A stretch of 64,000 nt of DNA, from positions 60,239-124,238 of the forward strand of contig CAZRBG010000009.1 in NCBI GenBank assembly GCA_964598225.1, read 5' to 3'. The position numbers and the translations under genes were made by a program. Under the pieces are notes generated by a model. That model was not told the origin of the DNA and ran no database searches. It was given only the letters and a program-made list of their open reading frames with translations. Below are positions 1 through 7,588 of the stretch, piece after piece (position 1 is the stretch's first letter; every line of letters starts with the position of its first letter). Origin of the DNA: SG8-4 sp964598225 (GTDB taxonomy: Bacteria > Planctomycetota > Phycisphaerae > Sedimentisphaerales > Anaerobacaceae).

Positions 1-1
1 C

Positions 2-253
2 CTTGCCGCCGCACTTCTGGCCGAAGCGCTGGAGAAAAAGGACCTGGACGGGACCGGGGCCTTGTTGAAATCGCTCGACGAACATCTGGACAAACCGACA
101 AACGGGTTGGATCCCAAGGATGTTGTAGCCAAGTTGGAGGCTATAAAGCCTCCCCAGGAAAGACCCAAGTGGAGTCAGTGGCTGAAGGAGCAGCGTTCCC
201 GCCTTAGCAAAGAGGACACGCCTGCTGAAAATCCCAAATCACCGACGGGTTAG
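2..253 (+). CDS. C-terminal part of an unidentified protein, cut by the window start
   Basis: The reading frame is already open at the first complete codon and runs 83 codons to a TAG stop, with no in-frame stop before it, so the true start lies outside the window. The visible part is hydrophilic and helix-prone: an Ala/Leu/Glu-rich stretch, then a Lys/Pro-rich tail containing RPKWSQWLKEQRSRLSK. There is no membrane segment and no motif that I recognise. It points in the same direction as the esterase gene 200 bp downstream, but that gene has its own promoter, so the two are probably not functionally linked. A TTG at 62 could in principle start a shorter protein, but the upstream frame argues for a truncated larger gene. 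Function unknown. Confidence 0.6.
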   Translation, partial: LAAALLAEALEKKDLDGTGALLKSLDEHLDKPTNGLDPKDVVAKLEAIKPPQERPKWSQWLKEQRSRLSKEDTPAENPKSPTG

Positions 254-392
254 ATACCATAAATCCACTCTAACATGCTTGGCCTTGGTCAGATGTTTGC
301 GTTTGAAGCGACCGGCGTTTTTTTCGGTGTCAAATTTTGCTTTGCGAAAGATCAAGATTCGCTGTCCTGGCTGATTTATACGGATTCGGTTG

Positions 393-422
393 TTGACCGG
401 TCTCGGTACCGGCGCTTATAAT
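393..422 (+). promoter_or_regulatory. Sigma-70-type promoter for the CE15 esterase gene
   Basis: TTGACC at 393-398 and a perfect TATAAT at 417-422 are separated by 18 bp. This puts transcription start near 429-430, just upstream of the Shine-Dalgarno GGAGG and the ATG at 454. The short leader and the order promoter-RBS-start fit a monocistronic gene. Confidence 0.75.
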
Positions 423-453
423 CGGGCCATTCGCTAAACCTGGAGGTTCTCTT

Positions 454-1815
454 ATGAGCAGTGGCAAAGCATTTTCAGTATTGATAACGGCGTTGTGTGT
501 AATTCCGGCCTTCGGCGGCGGAATCGACGAAAGCTGGAAAGCATCTGAGGAATTAGTCGAGAGATTATCGAAAAGACGTTCCGCGACGAACTATTATGAG
601 CGACATGTCCCAAAATACACTTTGCCTGATCCGCTGGTTATGTCCGACGGCACGAAAGTCACAGACGCACAGCAATGGCGGACACAGCGCAGGCCGGAGA
701 TACTCGAACTATTCCGCAAGCACGTCTACGGCCGTTCGCCGCTGGGCAAGCCAGAGAACATGACTTTCGATCTTTTCGATCTCGAAAGCAGAGCGCTTGA
801 CGGCTCAGCCACCCGAAAACAGGTCAGAGTGAACTTTGCCGCCGGCAAGAACGGGCCGGCAATGGACATCCTGATCTATGTGCCTAATAACATTAAGAAG
901 CCGGCCCCTGCGTTCATCCTGCTGAATTTCGGCGGAAATCAAACGATTAACTCGGATCCGGCTATTAAGCTTTCCGAAAGCTGGATGCGCCCCGGACGGA
1001 AAGGAACGGAGAATAACCGGGCAACAGAGCAGTCCCGGGGGGTAAGTTCTTCGAGCTATCCTGTCGAGAGCATCCTTAAGCGGGGTTACGCACTGGCGAC
1101 GATATACTATGGCGATATCGATCCTGATTTCCATGACGGCTTCGAGAACGGCGTACACGCGACGTTCGATAAACTCGAAAACGGCAAGAGAGCATCTGAT
1201 GCATGGGGCTCGATCTGCGCCTGGGCGTGGGGGCTGAGCAGGGCAATGGACTACTTCGAGACAGACGGCGACATCGATCACGAGGGTGTTGCGGTGCTCG
1301 GACACTCCCGGCTGGGCAAAACGGCTCTGTGGGCCGGTGCTCGGGACGAACGTTTCGCAATGGTGATCTCGAACAATTCGGGTTGCGGAGGAGCGGCTCT
1401 GAGTCGCAGACGTTATGGAGAAACAGTTGGCAGGATCAACAAGAGCTTTCCCCATTGGTTCTGCGAGAATTTCAAGAAATACAACGGCAACGAAAACGAT
1501 CTGCCCGTAGACCAGCACATGCTAATATCGCTCGTTGCGCCCAGGCCGGTTTATGTTGCCAGCGCCGACAAGGACCTGTGGGCCGATCCGCGAGGCGAGT
1601 TCCTTGCATGTAAACATGCCGAACCGGTATACCGCTTGCTCGGCGCAGATGACCTCGGCGCAGACCGGATGCCGGGGCTGGATAACCCTCTCAAGACAGG
1701 TTCGATTGGCTATCACGTTCGCTCTGGGGGGCACGCACTGACAGAGTACGATTGGGGAAATTATATGGATTTCGCAGACAGGCATTTCGGCAATCAGAGC
1801 AAATCCAGTGATTAG
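454..1815 (+). CDS. Secreted glucuronoyl esterase-like protein (CE15 family)
   Basis: The 453-residue protein has a short hydrophobic signal-like N-terminus and an alpha/beta-hydrolase body. The nucleophile motif GHSRLGKTAL places the catalytic Ser at residue 285, in the GxSRxGK context typical of carbohydrate esterase family 15. A likely catalytic His is residue 427 in SGGHALTEYDW, and an acidic residue in DLWADPRGEF sits at the position where the family keeps its acid. CE15 enzymes cleave the ester bond between glucuronic acid on xylan and lignin alcohols; many bacterial members are annotated as acetylxylan esterases. The start is set by a TGGAGG Shine-Dalgarno and the upstream promoter. 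Together with the arabinofuranosidase near 40 kb it suggests plant-type polysaccharide use. Substrate is inferred from the family, not from the sequence alone. Confidence 0.82.
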   Translation: MSSGKAFSVLITALCVIPAFGGGIDESWKASEELVERLSKRRSATNYYERHVPKYTLPDPLVMSDGTKVTDAQQWRTQRRPEILELFRKHVYGRSPLGKPENMTFDLFDLESRALDGSATRKQVRVNFAAGKNGPAMDILIYVPNNIKKPAPAFILLNFGGNQTINSDPAIKLSESWMRPGRKGTENNRATEQSRGVSSSSYPVESILKRGYALATIYYGDIDPDFHDGFENGVHATFDKLENGKRASDAWGSICAWAWGLSRAMDYFETDGDIDHEGVAVLGHSRLGKTALWAGARDERFAMVISNNSGCGGAALSRRRYGETVGRINKSFPHWFCENFKKYNGNENDLPVDQHMLISLVAPRPVYVASADKDLWADPRGEFLACKHAEPVYRLLGADDLGADRMPGLDNPLKTGSIGYHVRSGGHALTEYDWGNYMDFADRHFGNQSKSSD

Positions 1816-2145
1816 AGTTTCATTTGCGTTGCTTATGATCGCATCGGGTGCTTTTTTGAGCCGACCCTGGCCAAATCCGGGCGGCGCCTTGAAATTTTTT
1901 CTTTTTTTTGCTTTTTTCCCCTTTTTTATTTGCACATTTTGCCTCGGCTGGATAAATTATTGGGTTTATATTAAGAAGAGCCGGTAAAAATGACGTATTC
2001 TCGTGTTCTGTCGGCATATCGAAAGGGGTGCCGAAGGAAGAGATATTGTTTTTGCATTATGGTGTTCTAACGGTTTTGGATGGATTTTTTGGCTCGATTT
2101 GCAGCAGATTTAATGCGAGCCGGTGTCCATTCTTGCATTAAGAAA
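1816..2145. other. Non-coding gap between the esterase gene and tRNA-Thr
   Basis: 330 bases without a credible gene. The first part carries the candidate terminator and a long T-rich stretch (1895-1927). The second part holds a weak promoter-like pair, TTGCAC at 1930-1935 and TAAATT at 1953-1958 with 17 bp spacing, which could drive the tRNA-Thr/tuf transcript. Small open frames here are low-complexity and lack a ribosome binding site. Confidence 0.5.
1860..1909 (+). terminator. Candidate terminator after the esterase gene
   Basis: A GC-rich hairpin pairs GCCG-A-CCC (1860-1867) with GGGCGGC (1879-1885), with one bulged A and an 11-nt loop. T-runs follow at 1895-1900 and 1902-1909. The T-tract begins about nine bases after the stem rather than directly, so the fit to a classical intrinsic terminator is imperfect. 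Confidence 0.4.
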
Positions 2146-2217
<72 letters not shown>

Positions 2218-2422
2218 AAATGTAAGCGGATCAAGCCGAGACGGTGGCTTGAAGCTGTCGGAAGTTAGCCTTGAGCTTCAAGCGGCATTGGCGTTCGTGA
2301 AAACGCTTTTTTGGCTTTGAGTTGACTATAAATTAGATTGGGCATCAATAATTTGAAACCTGATACTTGGAATTTGGAATCTGAAAATCTGAACTTTACG
2401 ATTATTGGAGGTTTATACGAAG

Positions 2423-3637
2423 ATGGCAAAGGCGGTATATGAACGGACAAAACCACACATCAATATAGGAACAATCGGCCATATTGACCACGGCAAGACC
2501 ACGCTAACGGCTGCGATAACAATGCGGCTGGCGCAAAAAGCCGGAGCAGGCAACGTCAAGAAATTCGATGATATCGACAATGCTCCCGAAGAAAGGGAGC
2601 GCGGCGTTACGATCAACACAGCTCATGTGGAGTATGAGACTGAAAACCGCCATTACGCCCACGTGGACTGCCCGGGACACGCAGACTACATCAAGAACAT
2701 GATTACCGGAGCGGCCCAGATGGACGGAGCCATCCTTGTGGTGGCTGCCGGCGACGGCCCCATGCCTCAGACCAGGGAGCATATTCTGCTTGCCCGTCAG
2801 GTTAACGTGCCCAAGATCGTGGTGTTCCTGAACAAGGTGGATCAGGTGGACGATCCCGAGTTGATCGACCTGGTGGAGCTTGAGACCAGAGACCTGCTGA
2901 ATAAGTATGAGTTTCCCGGCGATGATATTCCGATCATCAGGGGATCGGCCCTGGCTGCGATGGAGTCCGAGGGCAAAGATGACGAAGCCTGTGCCTGCAT
3001 CGACGATCTGGTGGCTCAGGTCGATGCTTACTTCCCCCTTCCCGAGCGTGATGTGGACAAGCCTTTCCTTATGCCGGTCGAGGACGTGTTCAGCATCAAG
3101 GGGCGCGGGACGGTCGGCACGGGGCGTGTCGAGCGCGGCGTGATCCACACAGGCAATGAGGTTGAAATTGTCGGTCTGGCCAAAGAAACGCGCAAGACCG
3201 TTGTTACCGGCGTCGAAATGTTCAACAAAACCCTCGATGAGGGCCAGGCCGGCGACAACGTGGGTCTGCTCCTTCGCGGAGTAGAGAAGAAAGAGCTTGA
3301 GCGGGGACAGGTTTGTGCCGCGCCGGGCAGTATCACGCCTCATACCAAGTTTCAGGCTGAGGTTTATGTTCTGACCAAAGAGGAAGGCGGACGTCATACG
3401 CCGTTCTTCGCCAATTACAAGCCGCAGTTCTACTTCAGAACGACCGATGTTACCGGTTCGGTTCTCGGTCTGATGAGCCGGGAAGGTAAGCCCGCTGAGA
3501 TGTGTATGCCCGGGGACAACATTGCCATGGAGGTTGAGATTATCTCGCCGATCGCCATGGAAGAAGGTCTTCGATTCGCTATCCGTGAGGGCGGAAGGAC
3601 CGTAGGCGCCGGCGTTGTGACCAAGGTGATCGCCTAA
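2423..3637 (+). CDS. tuf: Elongation factor Tu
   Basis: A 404-residue translational GTPase that carries aminoacyl-tRNA to the ribosome A site. The G1 motif GHIDHGKTTL lies at residues 19-28 (Ile replaces the usual Val), switch 2 is DCPGHADYIKNM, and the G4 motif NKVDQVDD follows VVFLN. Domains 2 and 3 are complete to the typical RTVGAGVVTKVIA end. The start is the ATG at 2423 (MAKAVYERTKP), 11 nt after GGAGG; a TTG at 2405 would lie before that ribosome binding site. It is slightly longer than the E. coli protein (394 residues). tRNA-Thr is upstream and rpmG, tRNA-Trp, secE and nusG follow, the conserved bacterial order. Confidence 0.98.
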   Translation: MAKAVYERTKPHINIGTIGHIDHGKTTLTAAITMRLAQKAGAGNVKKFDDIDNAPEERERGVTINTAHVEYETENRHYAHVDCPGHADYIKNMITGAAQMDGAILVVAAGDGPMPQTREHILLARQVNVPKIVVFLNKVDQVDDPELIDLVELETRDLLNKYEFPGDDIPIIRGSALAAMESEGKDDEACACIDDLVAQVDAYFPLPERDVDKPFLMPVEDVFSIKGRGTVGTGRVERGVIHTGNEVEIVGLAKETRKTVVTGVEMFNKTLDEGQAGDNVGLLLRGVEKKELERGQVCAAPGSITPHTKFQAEVYVLTKEEGGRHTPFFANYKPQFYFRTTDVTGSVLGLMSREGKPAEMCMPGDNIAMEVEIISPIAMEEGLRFAIREGGRTVGAGVVTKVIA

Positions 3638-3764
3638 AAAGTTACTCGGTAAACTGCGAGCGTCAAAACCAGTATTCACACCGGCCAAACGTATCCCGGT
3701 GGGCTATTCGCACGGCGGATAAGATGGCTTGGCTTATCGGTTGTGCTTAGTTGGGACGAATCTT

Positions 3765-3935
3765 ATGGCTAAAAAGAAAAGCAAGCGGGAAAATGTCTGG
3801 CTTGAATGCCGCGAGTGCAGCAGTAGAAACTATCGTACTAATATCAGCGTTGCCGAGGGAATGCCGAAGCTGGAGCTGAAGAAGTACTGTAAGAACGAAC
3901 GCAAGCACACCAAGCACAAGTTGCGACGCAAGTAA
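3765..3935 (+). CDS. rpmG: Ribosomal protein bL33
   Basis: A 56-residue basic protein of the large subunit, recognised by the MAKKKSKREN start, the LECxEC pair, the conserved NYRT segment and the KLELKKYCKNERKHTKHK end. Zinc-binding bL33 proteins have two CxxC pairs; here the first pair (CREC) is intact but the second keeps only one Cys (YCKNER), so the zinc site looks degraded. The ATG at 3765 gives the family length; an upstream ATG-like frame would add a non-conserved tail. A small inverted repeat, CACCGG/CCGGTG (3679-3701), lies in the 127-nt spacer after tuf. It is followed by tRNA-Trp. Confidence 0.95.
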   Translation: MAKKKSKRENVWLECRECSSRNYRTNISVAEGMPKLELKKYCKNERKHTKHKLRRK

Positions 3936-4006
3936 TCGATTTTGTGAAGATTGGGGTGTTCGGGGCAAAACAAGACAGAATTGTGTTTAGCAACAGGCAA
4001 TTGAGT

Positions 4007-4080
4007 AGGCCAGTAGCTCAATTTGGCAGAGCGTCGGTCTCCAAAACCGAAGGTTGCGGGTTCGATTCCCTCCTGGCCTG
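4007..4080 (+). tRNA. tRNA-Trp (CCA)
   Basis: A 74-nt tRNA with acceptor AGGCCAG (4007-4013) paired to CTGGCCT (4073-4079) and discriminator G. The anticodon stem is TCGGT/ACCGA with loop CTCCAAA, so the anticodon is CCA (tryptophan). The T-stem GCGGG/CCCTC has one C-T mismatch, which is unusual but leaves the fold intact. No CCA is encoded. A tRNA-Trp before secE is a common bacterial arrangement, so it is likely co-transcribed. Confidence 0.95.
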
Positions 4081-4147
4081 TTATGAAGAGGCATGCCGGA
4101 CGTGAAGCCGGCGGTTTTGCTTCTGTCTGAATATATGTGAGGTCAGT

Positions 4148-4546
4148 ATGGTCTTTAAGATTTACAAACGCGGGCAAGGCAAGTACACGAGACTTTGCAG
4201 CGCATTTGCTTTCGCCATAATCGCCGGGCTTGGCTGCATGAGGTTGTTCAGGCGGCTGGAGGCCGTATCCTGGGGCCTTAGCAACAGAGCGGAAATGTGG
4301 ATTGCGACTATGGTGCCCGCCGGTTTGTTTCTCGTGTTGGCCTTCTTGATTTACTGGCTGGTCAACAAACCGTCGATTGCTGACTTTATGATCGCCGCCG
4401 AAGGCGAGATGAAGAAGGTTAGCTGGTCGAGTAAGCAGGAGATAACCGTCTCGACTGCTATTGTTATAGTCGTTGTAATAATTATGGCAACAATTCTCGG
4501 GAGTACTGATTTCGCATTCAGACTGTTCTTTAGCTGGTTAATTTAG
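4148..4546 (+). CDS. secE: Preprotein translocase subunit SecE, three-helix form
   Basis: The 132-residue membrane protein is the small essential SecYEG subunit. The C-terminal part carries the conserved amphipathic region and last helix (GEMKKVSWSSKQEITVSTA, then an Ile/Val-rich helix). Unlike the short one-helix SecE of many bacteria, it has two additional hydrophobic segments (about residues 17-33 and 49-72), as in E. coli SecE. The ATG at 4148 follows GAGG by five bases. It sits between tRNA-Trp and nusG, the standard secE-nusG context, and secY is encoded 25 kb downstream in the same superoperon. Confidence 0.93.
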   Translation: MVFKIYKRGQGKYTRLCSAFAFAIIAGLGCMRLFRRLEAVSWGLSNRAEMWIATMVPAGLFLVLAFLIYWLVNKPSIADFMIAAEGEMKKVSWSSKQEITVSTAIVIVVVIIMATILGSTDFAFRLFFSWLI

Positions 4547-4605
4547 GTTGAAAATCAAACGTGTCCGGCTGACAACGGCCGGGGAAGAATAATGCGAGTA
4601 TAAGT

Positions 4606-5148
4606 ATGCAGTGGTACGTTTTACGAGTGGCGGCAAACAAAGAGGTGCAGGTAAGAGACGCTCTCGCTCAGAAGGTCGAGCGAGAGGGCCTTCAGGATAT
4701 TATCGGCAGGATCGAAGTGCCTATTGAACGAATCAAACGCATCCGCGGCAACAAGCAAACCGTCCACAAGCGAAAGCTGTATCCGGGCTATGTTTTCATG
4801 GAAATGGACTCGACCGAGGACGGCAGAGTTCCGGAAAAGGCCTGGTTTATGATCAAGGGAACTACCGGTGTCGGAGATTTCATCGGAACCGAGGGCCAGC
4901 CGACACCGATGCGCGACACGGATGTTGCCAAGATGCTCACGGAGGCAGAGAAACCCGACGACGCTCCGAGCATCAAAGTCGAATTCAAAAAAGGGGATAT
5001 GATAAAGATCCGGGAAGGCGCCTTTGAGAACTTCGAGGGGGTCGTAGATTCGATAGATTCCGAACGCGGTGTTGTCAAGGTCATCGTTACGATATTCGGC
5101 CGGAGCACGCCCCTGGATATTGAGTACTGGCAAATCGAAAAATTGTAA
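4606..5148 (+). CDS. nusG: Transcription termination/antitermination factor NusG
   Basis: A 180-residue protein with an N-terminal NGN domain (MQWYVLRVAANKE, later KRKLYPGYVFMEMD and a FIKGTTGV-like segment) and a C-terminal KOW domain (about residues 125-178, with GDMIKIREGAFENFEGVV). NusG binds the RNA polymerase clamp and links transcription to Rho or to the ribosome through S10. It lies 59 nt after secE and 56 nt before rplK, the usual secE-nusG-rplK order. The length is normal for the family. Confidence 0.97.
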   Translation: MQWYVLRVAANKEVQVRDALAQKVEREGLQDIIGRIEVPIERIKRIRGNKQTVHKRKLYPGYVFMEMDSTEDGRVPEKAWFMIKGTTGVGDFIGTEGQPTPMRDTDVAKMLTEAEKPDDAPSIKVEFKKGDMIKIREGAFENFEGVVDSIDSERGVVKVIVTIFGRSTPLDIEYWQIEKL

Positions 5149-5204
5149 GTGGATTGGCACTTGGAGATCTCTGCTTAAAAGACATAAAAAACTATGGGTG
5201 AAGA

Positions 5205-5630
5205 ATGGCCAAAGAAATAGCAGTAAAAATTAAATTGCAGGCGTCCGGCGGTCAGGCGACGCCGGCCCCGCCGATAGGACCTGCACTGGGTCAACACGGG
5301 GTTAATATAGGGCAGTTTGTCTCTCAGTTCAACGAGCGGACACGAGACCTGAACGGCACAACCGTGCCGGTCGTGATAAGCGTTTTTACCGACAAGAGCT
5401 TCGCTTTTGAGGTCAAAAGCCCTCCGGCCGCGGTTCTGATAAAGCAGGAGGCGGAAATCGCAAAGGGCAGCGGCGTCCCAAACAAAGAAAAAGTCGGAGC
5501 AATCACATCAGAGCAGGCGCGCAAGATCGCAGAGACCAAGTTCAACGACTTGAATGCATACGATCTTGACCAGGCCGAGAAGATCATCAGAGGAACCGCG
5601 CGCAGCATGGGCGTCGAGGTTACTGATTAG
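5205..5630 (+). CDS. rplK: Ribosomal protein uL11
   Basis: A 141-residue protein of the GTPase-associated centre, with the N-terminal Pro-rich motif GGQATPAPPIGPALGQHGVN and the RNA-binding C-terminal domain ending in GTARSMGVEV. It binds 23S rRNA with the L10-L12 stalk and is needed for factor activity and the stringent response. The length equals that of E. coli L11. It is followed after 33 nt by rplA, the normal L11-L1 pair, in which L1 commonly represses its own mRNA; no clear L1 site could be defined by eye. Confidence 0.97.
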   Translation: MAKEIAVKIKLQASGGQATPAPPIGPALGQHGVNIGQFVSQFNERTRDLNGTTVPVVISVFTDKSFAFEVKSPPAAVLIKQEAEIAKGSGVPNKEKVGAITSEQARKIAETKFNDLNAYDLDQAEKIIRGTARSMGVEVTD

Positions 5631-5663
5631 GGTATAATCTTCATAAGATACGAGAGTGGAAAA

Positions 5664-6341
5664 ATGCGGGTTAGAAGCAAAAGATACAAAAAGGAATCTC
5701 ATCAGGCGGCCAAAGAGCCGCTGAGTCTCAAAGCGGCGGTTGAGAAAGTCAAATCATTCAAGTCGGCTAAGTTCGACCAGAGCGTGGAGTGCGTCATGCA
5801 GTTAGGTATAGATCCGAAGCAGGCCGACCAGTTGGTTCGCGGTTCGATATCTTTGCCCAACGGCATAGGCAAGCAGAAACGCGTGGTCGCATTTTGCGAA
5901 GACTCGGACGTCGAGGCGGCCAAAAGCGCCGGCGCCATTGAGGCCGGTTCCGATGAGTTGGTCAAGAAGGTCACAGATGGCTGGACCGACTTTGACGTTG
6001 CCATAGCTTCGCCGAAAGTAATGGGCAAGGTGGGCAAACTCGGACGCGTGCTCGGGCCCCAGGGAAAGATGCCCTCGCCGAAGAACGGCACGGTTACCCC
6101 TAATGTGGTGGAGGCTGTGAAGGAGTTTGCCGCCGGTAAAGTCGAGTTTAGAAATGATTCCGGGGGCAACGTTCACGTGGTGGTCGGAAAACAGAGCTTC
6201 GAGACGAACAAGCTTGTTGAGAATATCGAGGCGTTTCTTGCTCATATTAGGAAAATCAGGCCTTCGGCTGCAAAAGGGACTTACCTCAAAAAAATGTGCA
6301 TATCGGCGACCATGAGCCCCGGGATACCGGTTGAAATATAG
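5664..6341 (+). CDS. rplA: Ribosomal protein uL1
   Basis: A 225-residue L1-stalk protein that helps release deacylated tRNA from the E site. Recognisable segments are KFDQSVECVMQLGIDPKQ at the end of the first strand region, RVLGPQGKMPSPKNGTVT in the hinge, and the terminal KGTYLKKMCISATMSPG. The ATG at 5664 follows GTGGA closely. Length is typical (E. coli 234). It is placed between rplK and rplJ. Confidence 0.97.
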   Translation: MRVRSKRYKKESHQAAKEPLSLKAAVEKVKSFKSAKFDQSVECVMQLGIDPKQADQLVRGSISLPNGIGKQKRVVAFCEDSDVEAAKSAGAIEAGSDELVKKVTDGWTDFDVAIASPKVMGKVGKLGRVLGPQGKMPSPKNGTVTPNVVEAVKEFAAGKVEFRNDSGGNVHVVVGKQSFETNKLVENIEAFLAHIRKIRPSAAKGTYLKKMCISATMSPGIPVEI

Positions 6342-6380
6342 AACTACCATCAAGACAGCAAGCAAATCGGGATACGCAAG

Positions 6381-6914
6381 ATGAGCAAATACGTAAAAGG
6401 GCTGCTCCAGGCTGAACTGGAAAAGAAGATCGAAAACGAGAACATCAGCGAGTTCCTCGTTGTCAACACCAAAGGCATCGATGGAATAAGCAATAATGTA
6501 ATGCGCGGCGAGTTGAAAGAAAAAGGCATCGGGTTGTCGGTTGTCAAGAATTCGCTCTTCAAAAAAGCGCTGTCGGCCCAAAAGATGGATTCGGCGACGT
6601 CGCTTTTCGAAGGGCCGTGCACAATCGCCTACGGCGGCGACAGCATCGTCGATGTTGCCAAGGAACTCGTCGACTGGGCCAAGAAAGCTCCGGTTTTGGA
6701 GTTCAAGGGCGCCTTTCTTGATGGTGAGGCCATGGACGCAAGTGCGGCCAAGGACCTTGCGAAGATGCCGAACAGGGTCGAGTTGCTCGGTGAGATTGTT
6801 ACTCTTATACAATCGCCGGCCCGAAAAATGGCGTCGGCTGTTACGGCGCCGGCGGGAATTATCGCCGGCTGCATAAAGACTATAGCCGACGAGGACGAGA
6901 AACAAGCCGCTTAG
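6381..6914 (+). CDS. rplJ: Ribosomal protein uL10
   Basis: A 177-residue protein forming the base of the ribosomal stalk; its C-terminal helix binds L12 dimers. Conserved features are the N-terminal KEL-type region (LEKKIENENISEFLVVNTKGI), the VVKNSLFKKAL motif, and the helix KMASAVTAPAGIIAGCIKTI. It lies between rplA and rplL. The 39-nt gap after rplA is too short for a large L10 leader; the 107-nt gap to rplL contains a small CCCT/AGGG inverted repeat, but no known regulatory element was identified. Confidence 0.96.
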   Translation: MSKYVKGLLQAELEKKIENENISEFLVVNTKGIDGISNNVMRGELKEKGIGLSVVKNSLFKKALSAQKMDSATSLFEGPCTIAYGGDSIVDVAKELVDWAKKAPVLEFKGAFLDGEAMDASAAKDLAKMPNRVELLGEIVTLIQSPARKMASAVTAPAGIIAGCIKTIADEDEKQAA

Positions 6915-7021
6915 AAGCGAATACTAACCTGCCTGCGTGGCTGTCCCTGCTGATGAAAGGGTTAAACGAAACGGCGGAGTTTCGGCTACCACGAGGCGCT
7001 GGATTATAGGAGTTGTTGGAA

Positions 7022-7477
7022 ATGGCAGACGAACAAAAGACAGAGGCAGCAGTAGAAGAACAAAAGAAAGAAGCGCCCGCAAAGGGCTGGGATAGTGCGA
7101 TCAAGGATCTCGGCGATAAGATAGTAGGCCTGACGTTGATGCAGGCGAAGGAGTTGGGCGATTACCTCAAGGAAGAACACGGTATCGAACCTGCTGCAGG
7201 CGGCGGCCCCGTAATGGTAGCCGGAGGCCCTGCCGCAGGAGCTCCGGCAGAGGAAGCGGAGGAGAAAACCAGCTTTGATCTGGTGCTCAAGGAATTCGGA
7301 GACAAGAAGATTCAGGTTATCAAGGAAGTCAGAGCTTTAACGGGATTGGGGCTGAAAGAAGCCAAGGAACTCGTCGATAGCGTTCCGAAGCCCATCAAGG
7401 AGGGCATGAGTAAGGAAGACGCCGAAGCCGCCCGCGAGCAGCTTGAGGCGGCAGGAGCGGTTGTGGAAGTAAAATAG
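7022..7477 (+). CDS. rplL: Ribosomal protein bL12 (L7/L12) with N-terminal extension
   Basis: A 151-residue stalk protein that recruits translational GTPases. The C-terminal domain is canonical (KTSFDLVLKEFGDKKIQVIK, then LGLKEAKELVDSVPKPIKEG), preceded by the Ala/Gly-rich hinge and the dimerising helices. Compared with the usual 120-125 residues it has an extra charged N-terminus of about 22 residues. The ATG at 7022 is chosen because AGGAG (7008-7012) lies nine bases upstream; a TTG at 7013 would overlap that site. It is followed by the 111-nt rplL-rpoB spacer. Confidence 0.95.
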   Translation: MADEQKTEAAVEEQKKEAPAKGWDSAIKDLGDKIVGLTLMQAKELGDYLKEEHGIEPAAGGGPVMVAGGPAAGAPAEEAEEKTSFDLVLKEFGDKKIQVIKEVRALTGLGLKEAKELVDSVPKPIKEGMSKEDAEAAREQLEAAGAVVEVK

Positions 7478-7524
7478 GACATGGTGTCGGCACGGCGCCT
7501 GCCCTTTTTGTTGGGAGTCTGTGA

Positions 7525-7552
7525 CAAGAGCAGTCGGATGCGGTTGCTCTTG
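7525..7552 (+). promoter_or_regulatory. Hairpin in the rplL-rpoB spacer
   Basis: A perfect 8-bp inverted repeat, CAAGAGCA (7525-7532) and TGCTCTTG (7545-7552), encloses a 12-nt loop. There is no following T-run, so it is not a simple terminator. In E. coli the same spacer holds an attenuator and an RNase III processing site that lower rpoBC relative to rplJL; a similar role here is an inference from position. Confidence 0.45.
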
Positions 7553-7588
7553 CCGGGCTATTGGGGCATTTAATGCTGGAGATAAGTA

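Noticed and set aside
1895..1927. T-rich tract as a sequence-specific element
   Set aside because: Best explained as part of a terminator region or low-complexity DNA; no repeat unit found.
2504..3688. 394-codon open frame antisense to tuf
   Set aside because: It mirrors the codon structure of the highly conserved EF-Tu gene and has no ribosome binding site or recognisable protein features.
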